Below, piece by piece: positions 63,849 to 64,000 of a stretch of 64,000 nucleotides of DNA; the stretch's first letter is position 1; each line of letters opens with the position of its first letter. The translations under genes were made by a program, and so were the position numbers. The DNA is taken from NCBI RefSeq assembly GCF_006376675.1, contig NZ_VEWK01000003.1, positions 62,001-126,000 on the forward strand, written 5' to 3'. The DNA is from Brucella pecoris (GTDB taxonomy: Bacteria > Pseudomonadota > Alphaproteobacteria > Rhizobiales > Rhizobiaceae). The notes under the pieces are model-generated. The model did no database searches, was not told the origin of the DNA, and was given only the letters and a program-made list of their open reading frames with translations.

Positions 63849-64000
63849 GCGGTGACGCAGATAATGATCGGCAATTGCGCATGCCACCATCGCCTCACCG
63901 ATCGGCACGGCGCGAATACCCACACATGGATCGTGACGGCCCTTGGTCATCACATCCACTTCCTTGCCATCCTTGTCGATGGAGCGGCGCGGCGTCAGGA
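63828..64000 (-). CDS. aroC: Chorismate synthase, C-terminal fragment (truncated by window edge)
   Basis: The last 57 codons of a leftward gene that continues past the window. The translation reads [20 protein letters not shown], then [20 protein letters not shown] and [16 protein letters not shown]. The [17 protein letters not shown] segment is the conserved C-terminal signature of chorismate synthase, which makes chorismate from EPSP. The last codons and the stop codon (63828-63830) fall in a tandem repeat. ribB lies downstream on the same strand. Confidence 0.95.
   Translation of the reverse strand, partial: LTPRRSIDKDGKEVDVMTKGRHDPCVGIRAVPIGEAMVACAIADHYLRHRGQTGRV

Overview
The window reads as a chromosomal segment of an alphaproteobacterium of the Brucella/Ochrobactrum group (Rhizobiales). 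The evidence is the moderately high GC content, the gene order (coxB-coxA-ctaB-small membrane gene-ctaG-coxC-DUF983-SURF1-ispH-thrB-rnhA; fabD-fabG-acpP-fabF-mltG-yicC-gmk; rpsF-rpsR-DUF2232-rplI), an IalB-like invasion protein, phosphatidylserine synthase/decarboxylase, and short palindromic repeats of the kinds known in Brucella and other Rhizobiales. No rRNA, tRNA, CRISPR array, prophage or insertion sequence was seen. Almost everything is core metabolism and housekeeping; the clearest acquired piece is one AT-rich gene at about 3.36-4.39 kb.

Layout: 0-3 kb, a divergent CLC transporter, a HAD phosphatase and a small protein. 3-4.6 kb, an AT-rich island with a GSU2403-type nucleotidyltransferase-fold protein, followed by a very strong hairpin. 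4.6-14.4 kb, a lipoprotein, threonine synthase, an M16 peptidase, RimJ-type acetyltransferase, a membrane GGDEF/EAL protein, YqgE, a periplasmic DsbD-N-type protein and a peroxiredoxin. 14.4-24.1 kb, one long leftward block of RNase HI, homoserine kinase, IspH and the aa3-type cytochrome c oxidase genes with their assembly factors. 24.5-28 kb, IalB, TldD, a 48-residue membrane peptide, an orphan barstar and a xenobiotic acetyltransferase. 28-35 kb, guanylate kinase, YicC, MltG and the type II fatty acid synthesis cluster. 35-37.9 kb, ribosomal proteins S6, S18 and L9. 38-47.7 kb, Cfa, a nucleoside permease-like protein, DnaB, RadA, CvpA, PurF, an SDR and a small ATPase. 47.7-53.9 kb, PssA/Psd, an Atm1-type ABC exporter with an ArsR regulator, a LysM protein and an MliC-type lysozyme inhibitor. 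53.9-64 kb, LOG protein, two RNA methyltransferases, Dxs, pirin, YidB-like, YmgE-like and DedA proteins, XseB, a histone-deacetylase-like protein, RibB with a degenerate GTP cyclohydrolase II domain, and the 3' end of aroC.

Connections: ThrB and ThrC make threonine from homoserine. Dxs and IspH are the first and last enzymes of the MEP isoprenoid pathway, whose products feed CtaB (heme O) for the oxidase. FabD/G/F/AcpP, PssA/Psd and Cfa build and modify membrane lipids. A recurrent feature is that dispersed palindromic repeats sit tightly against genes: they supply the stop codons of at least three genes and the probable ribosome binding site of a fourth. I see no convincing new multi-gene system. 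The best leads are the nucleotidyltransferase-fold island gene, the orphan barstar, the ArsR operator overlapping its own start codon, and the repeat-defined gene boundaries.
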